In this document: positions 59,976 to 64,000 of the stretch, piece after piece
Layout: each line of letters begins with the position of its first letter
Position numbering within the stretch: the stretch's first letter is position 1
Assembly: GCA_008360955.1 (NCBI GenBank)
Contig: LUCM01001574.1
Location: 16,040-80,039 of the forward strand
Source of the DNA: Fasciolopsis buskii
Taxonomy: Eukaryota; Platyhelminthes; Trematoda; Plagiorchiida; Fasciolidae
Direction of reading: 5' to 3'
DNA: 64,000 nucleotides
Notes under the pieces: generated by a model
Databases searched by the model: none
What the model was told of the DNA's origin: nothing
Seen by the model: the letters and a program-made list of their open reading frames with translations, nothing else
Position numbers and translations under genes: made by a program

Positions 59976-61139
59976 TTAATTGTTTTGTTGTCTAGGGTTT
60001 CTATTGGGACGGGGGGTGGGCCAAGGGAGTTGAAGCGCAACCACAAATTGTTTTTGAGAACAAAGTGGAGGATTGTGAAGACGGATTGCGACGGCTTCCG
60101 CAGTGCTCAAGAGGCGACACTTTGCCAACCTGGATTGTTGACCTCTAACCTTATACAGGGTCCGGAAAGCTTGCGTCACATTCACGGTGTGGTTAGTCTG
60201 TGCTAGATGTGAAACCACTGCGCTATTAAGTGACTTAGTTGTTCCAGTGCCTAACCATGCCGGGTGGTGCTCACGGATGCGTTCAGACAAGCGCCTGGTC
60301 GTGCGGCCGATGTACATTGTCCCACAGGAACATGTGAATGAATAGATACAAAACGAGGCTGCAGAATCAGGGACTTTGTCTTTCAACCATAATGACACTA
60401 CGGAGCGGAATTTGAACAGGATACGAAGCTTGGCTGCGTAGAATGTCTTATTGATAGCACTAGTCAGTCTTCGTCGTGCTATTTCTGCTAGCGTGTCACC
60501 TTTGAATGGCAGATATATGTATACCGGCTTTCTCCCCACCGTCGCCCTCCTAGGAACTTCCCGTTCTGTCTCCAACATCTTGTCGATTAATCTAATTGGG
60601 AAACCATTTTCAGTGAATACTCTTCTGAGCGTCTGCAGTTCAGCTTCAAGAGTATCTTCTGTGCATATTCTTTTTGTCCTGGCAATCAGACATCTAATTA
60701 AGTTCCTCTTCACATTAAGAGGTACAAAGCTGTGGAAGTTGATGTATTGCCCATTCCATGTGGCTTTCCTGTGTACTGATCGCCGAATTGAGCCGTCTTC
60801 TCGGCGACTTAGTCGTACATCTAAGAAAGCTATTTCACTGTTCAGCTCCATCTCTGTTGTGAATTTCACATTTGCGTGAGCCGAGTTGAACATATTCAAC
60901 AGTTGTTTAGTTTTCGTCGAGGGGTTGAGTACACAGAAGATGTCATCCACATAACGCTTGTATAGGTAGAGCGATTGTATTGACGACTCGAGTGGTCCAC
61001 CTTCCAGCTTTGCCATGAAAATGTCAGCTAGTAGCGGACCGAGTGGGGATCCCATCGCTACGCCGTCCTTTTGACGGCAAATCTGATTATTGAATTTAAA
61101 TTGGACGTTGTAGGTACAAAAGAACAATAGTTGTTTCAA
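59976..61139 (-). pseudogene. Penelope-like ORF, C-terminal part (RT motifs B-D and GIY-YIG nuclease)
   Basis: The stretch is 387 codons with no internal stop. KDGVAMGSPLGPLLADIF (residues 24-41) is RT motif B, RYVDDIFCVLN (62-72) is the catalytic YVDD, and EIAFLDVRL (102-110) is motif D. The GIY-YIG nuclease follows: CIYSFTCSCGTMYIGRTTRR (264-283) with Y266, Y276-I-G278 and RLSERIREHH, and a candidate catalytic Glu348 in TAEAVAIRLHN. Such good preservation suggests a fairly recent insertion. The plus-strand open frames in this interval are shadows. Confidence 0.88.
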
Positions 61140-61618
61140 TCTGCTATCGGAAGACTTGTCGCTAAGCCATTGTTCTCGATGTAGTCACAGAGGTATTCGA
61201 TTGTCTCCGTGATCGGAACGTTGGTAAAAAGGGCAGTGACGTCTAAAGAAAGCATCCTTCGTCCCTTCATATTTAGTTCTTTCACGGAATCGATAAGCTC
61301 AAATGTGTCTTTGAGACTATGTTTTGCTACCTTCTGTCTAACGGGTTCCAGTAACCTAGCTAACCATTTTGCCACAGCATGGTACGGCGAATCAGACATG
61401 TCGAGAATAGGCCTCATAGGTACTCCATTTTTGTGTAATTTGGGTAGGCCGTACAATCTCGGAATAGTAGTTCCCATAGGCCGAATTTGTTCGAATGTCG
61501 TCGAATCTATGATATCCCTTTGTCTTAGTCGTCTCAAGATACTAGACAACGATTTTTCTATCTGATGCGTCTTATCATTCTCCTTCGCCATTTTTGCAAA
61601 TTTAGATTTGTCATTCAC
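61136..61618 (-). pseudogene. Penelope-like ORF, N-terminal part (RT fingers and motif A)
   Basis: The stretch is 160 codons. RLYGLPKLHKNGVPMRPIL (residues 54-72) is the family's hallmark before the palm. MLSLDVTALFTNVPITETI (122-140) is RT motif A with the catalytic Asp126. It ends in TGA at 61138-61136, where the second part continues in another frame starting within a few bases, so one small indel separates them. The apparent GTG start at 61618 is only where the open stretch begins; a stop 12 codons upstream shows the N-terminus is lost. Confidence 0.85.
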
Positions 61619-61781
61619 TGAAAACGAGCTTGTTCGCCAACTTGTGTTTTCTCAATGTGCTCAGTGGTAATTTTCAAGAGATTTTGATGTCACGGATAGA
61701 AAAGTGATATACTTACTTGTAGAGTCATTACTTGCAAATAGTCCACTGATCGGGACAGTGAATTTTATTTGACATTACTAG

Positions 61782-62135
61782 AATAACTACGATATCCCCG
61801 TGCGAATCCCGATAGCTGAGCTGAATGAACTAATACCCAGACCCACAACGAATATATGGTTTTGTTATAGCAGCACCGACTACATGGAGGCACGGGAGGT
61901 AATCAAGGGGTCAGCGTCAGCACTGCCTCCTGCCAAATTGGATCCCGGACAGCTGCTTAGCATCCTAACCAGTGTAGATTTACATACAATCAACGATGCG
62001 TCCGTTATTTATAATTCGTTCAGGAATACTCACAAACTAATACTCGAGTTTAACACTGCACATCCGAAAGCTGCGTCCGCGTTGGAGAGTGGAAACAAAA
62101 ATTTTCAAACACTCCTCACACATACTTGCCAGTAG
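61782..62135 (+). CDS. Likely terminal exon of an unrecognised gene
   Basis: Acceptor TTTTATTTGACATTACTAG ends at 61781. From there 117 codons are open in phase 0 to TAG. The peptide is soluble and protein-like: NNYDIPVRIPIAELNELIPR, then NIWFCYSSTDYMEAREVIKG, then LDPGQLLSILTSVD and AHPKAASALESGNKNFQTLL. It has no membrane segment or signal peptide and is probably mostly helical. I do not recognise the family and assign no function. An AATAAA lies 463 bases after the stop. No upstream exon could be identified within the window. The exon call is moderately sure. Confidence 0.5.
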   Translation, partial: NNYDIPVRIPIAELNELIPRPTTNIWFCYSSTDYMEAREVIKGSASALPPAKLDPGQLLSILTSVDLHTINDASVIYNSFRNTHKLILEFNTAHPKAASALESGNKNFQTLLTHTCQ

Positions 62136-62620
62136 AGTGTGGGCACAGTGCTACTATGTTGGACTGACATCCATTCATGGAAAACCTTTGATGCATAGAC
62201 CTTAGGTCTTTTGGTGAACCTTGCACGTGAATGACTGAATAACCTCAGATCTGTGCGAACTAATTATTGTCCGAAGAACATTCAGCAAAACAAAAACTTT
62301 GCGGTTTTTCTGAGTTTTCGTCCGCATGTTTTGGACTCCATTTACACAGAATGGAATGTGTTGCAGAATTTCGACAGGTGGAAAGGTGTATGTAGTCATG
62401 GCACTTTTCCACTCGAAGTACAAATGAACCTTGGTAAGGTGTTTGGCTTACAAAATGATAAATTACTGCAGCTCCGATACATTTTGAATGGAGCTGGAAC
62501 ATATGCGAGGAATGCTGAAGATTTATAAACCTCTGGATCGGTTTGTTCTTAAACAGATACTGGGGAAGATGATCAATCTAACGTCTAATTAGCCTCGAAT
62601 AAAGAAGTTGAGCCGAAGAA
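62136..62620 (+). other. Probable 3' UTR of the gene ending at 62135
   Basis: This runs from the TAG to just past AATAAA at 62598-62603. The open frame at 62253-62528 has no start or splice context I trust, and I take it as chance. Confidence 0.4.
62598..62603 (+). promoter_or_regulatory. Candidate polyadenylation signal
   Basis: AATAAA in CCTCGAATAAAGAAG. Its position after the candidate terminal exon supports the gene model, though the hexamer alone is weak evidence. Confidence 0.4.
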
Positions 62621-62817
62621 AAGGTTAAAAGACAAAAGGGTTATCCTGTCGTTCAATGGCCTGTGGCGATCAGTGAGACTTTGTGCTGATTGTTTACAGG
62701 CCTGTAGTAAGTATTAGGAAGTGCTGATCGTTTAAATTAAATTGGCGGAGAGTGCGGTTCATTTGCTTCCCACACTAGAGTGCCACTTGGCATCAGCTGA
62801 ATATGTATACTGGTAAG

Positions 62818-62868
62818 CATACATATATTTTATGTATATATATATTATATATATGTATATATATATAA
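62818..62868. repeat. AT-rich TA/TG microsatellite
   Basis: An imperfect (TA)n tract with interspersed TATGTA units, about 50 bp. This is the clearest simple repeat in the window. Confidence 0.9.
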
Positions 62869-64000
62869 ACATTGCAGCCGTTGACAACATGGGACTGAAG
62901 GTAGTGAAGTAAAAAATGTCGGTTGCTTGCAACTTGAACTAGTTGGCACCCCACTAGTGAAATCGTTATTTGGGTGCACGGATAATGAGTGACTACCATA
63001 ATTAGGTAGAAATGAAAACAATATGTACGTTGAGTGGCTAACAAAACACTTGTGCAACCAAACTGACTTTACCACAGACTAACGTTAGGAACGATCAGTT
63101 CAGTCGCACATCACACGCGGATGATGCACGTACTGGATGACTACAGCTTACTGTGAGAATCCACGAATCGATCTCCGCTTTCCGACCATAACATCGAAGA
63201 GTGAAGAGGTGTTATCGACGGGAAATTATAGATGAACAAAATGACGACGAGTTCCTGAGACCCACACCTCCATTAATCAGAAACAAAAAATTCAACAAAA
63301 CCTATTTAAATCCTATTCAGAAGCTTGATGTGAGATCATTTCACTGGCAATAAGATTACCTTGGTATAAAAAAGGCAGTCGATGAATGAATTGAATTTCA
63401 CTTTGTCTCAAACATTCGAAACTGTGAAGTAGAAAACCAACAATGTTCTACTCATCTAAGCCGGTAACATTTCTTCTGCTGACATAACAATTGTGCAGAT
63501 GGAGCCCCGGTGTTTCGCACTGAACCAGTTCCTAATAAAGACGAACTACGCAAATCCAAGTGATACCGTAAAGGCTGCATCTTACAAAACTCAGAATCCT
63601 TTTTCTTTGATATTTCTTCTATCCTTTTTTGTTCTTTCTCAAATGAACACAGGTCGAACAAGTAAGATCAAGATAATTTGTGTGCGAAATCAACGATAAA
63701 TCACCACGCTGCCTACACACATCGTGTGGTTGCTAAAGCGAAAATATACCACCAGAAGCCACAAGGTCAAACCGCGTTCGTCGCCTCAGAATCTACTTTC
63801 CGTGGGTAGGACATAATTTGTACCATTAGTCATCTTCATTCTCGTGGACACAGTAAATATTGGGTCATATTTCACCCATGCCGCATTCAGTTTTCTTCGA
63901 CCCACGCGCCCGAAGATGGCCTCACTTTAAAACGTGAGTTTTGACCGACGGGTTTGTCGGCCTCGCCGCCCGGGCTTTCGGTTATCCACGTATTGACACA
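62869..64000. other. No gene seen; stem-loops at the very end
   Basis: No exon or known repeat was recognised. Two small adjacent hairpins occur at 63921-63938 (CTCAC/GTGAG) and 63945-63960 (CCGAC/GTCGG), preceded by CCCGAAGATGGC. They may be the end of a dispersed repeat cut by the window edge. Confidence 0.4.

Larger units (their letters stand above)
59819..61742 (-). mobile_element. Penelope-like element with flanking direct repeats
   Basis: Penelope-like elements are retroelements combining a telomerase-related reverse transcriptase with a GIY-YIG endonuclease, often flanked by terminal repeats. Both domains are present (61618-61136 and 61139-59976, minus strand). The flanks share CAAGAGATTTTGATGT at 59841-59856 and 61675-61690, in similar surroundings (CTTGTATTGTGTGGAAATTA against CTTGTGTTTT...GTGGTAATTT, and AGTCATTTACAAATA against AGTCATTACTTGCAAATA). 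This is the expected arrangement of terminal direct repeats. The element is 5'-shortened: an in-frame TGA lies at 61652-61654 and the N-terminal region before the RT is lacking. The 5' direct repeat nearly touches the coding region. Confidence 0.85.

Noticed and set aside
1..64000. CRISPR array, bacterial operon, phage or ribosomal RNA genes
   Set aside because: No regularly spaced repeats, no dense same-strand ORFs and no rRNA-like blocks. Splice sites and SINEs show eukaryotic chromosomal DNA.

Overview
The window is eukaryotic. A gene is spread over tiny exons and very large introns, the splice sites are canonical GT..AG, the introns carry tRNA-derived SINEs and broken RTE-type and Penelope-type retroelements, and there is no bacterial-style gene packing. 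Base composition is moderate and CpG is not obviously depleted. With the retroelement C-termini of a type I associate with flukes, this suggests a flatworm, most likely a large-genome digenean trematode other than a schistosome. That assignment is inference; the sequence does not identify the species.

Bases 1-39270 hold one plus-strand gene, a tetraspanin whose first exon(s) lie upstream. Five exons (1860-2135, 2186-2290, 11268-11381, 12427-12510, 39181-39270) join in frame. They give the end of TM1, the small loop, TM2 with the GCCGA signature, TM3, a large extracellular loop with a CCG motif and six cysteines, TM4, and a short tail with a YxxPhi-type sorting motif. All four introns seen are phase 0 and range from 50 bp to 26.7 kb. 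The two large introns are repeat nests. Intron 2291-11267 holds two SINE copies and one doubtful minus-strand exon. Intron 12511-39180 holds five degraded RTE-like fragments and three SINEs from three families.

Bases 39271-58300 contain no gene I can defend. The region starts pyrimidine-rich. It includes a 25-N gap at 46306-46330 whose left edge is the abrupt end of a roughly 530-bp, near-identical duplicate of 50378-50918, so the local assembly is suspect. Two weak minus-strand exon candidates (43797-44032, 58318-58548) are recorded.

Bases 59665-64000 hold a SINE, a Penelope-like element on the minus strand (reverse transcriptase plus GIY-YIG endonuclease, one frameshift, flanking direct repeats), and immediately beside it a plausible terminal exon of an unrecognised plus-strand gene (61782-62135) with a downstream AATAAA. 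The retroelement sits only about 40 bp upstream of that exon's acceptor.

I see no operon-like, defence-like or otherwise coordinated novel system. The most interesting signals are the genome-structure ones: the patchwork near-identity between two RTE copies, the duplication at the gap, the Penelope element next to a splice site, an 18-nt motif shared by two distant sites, and the SINE families.
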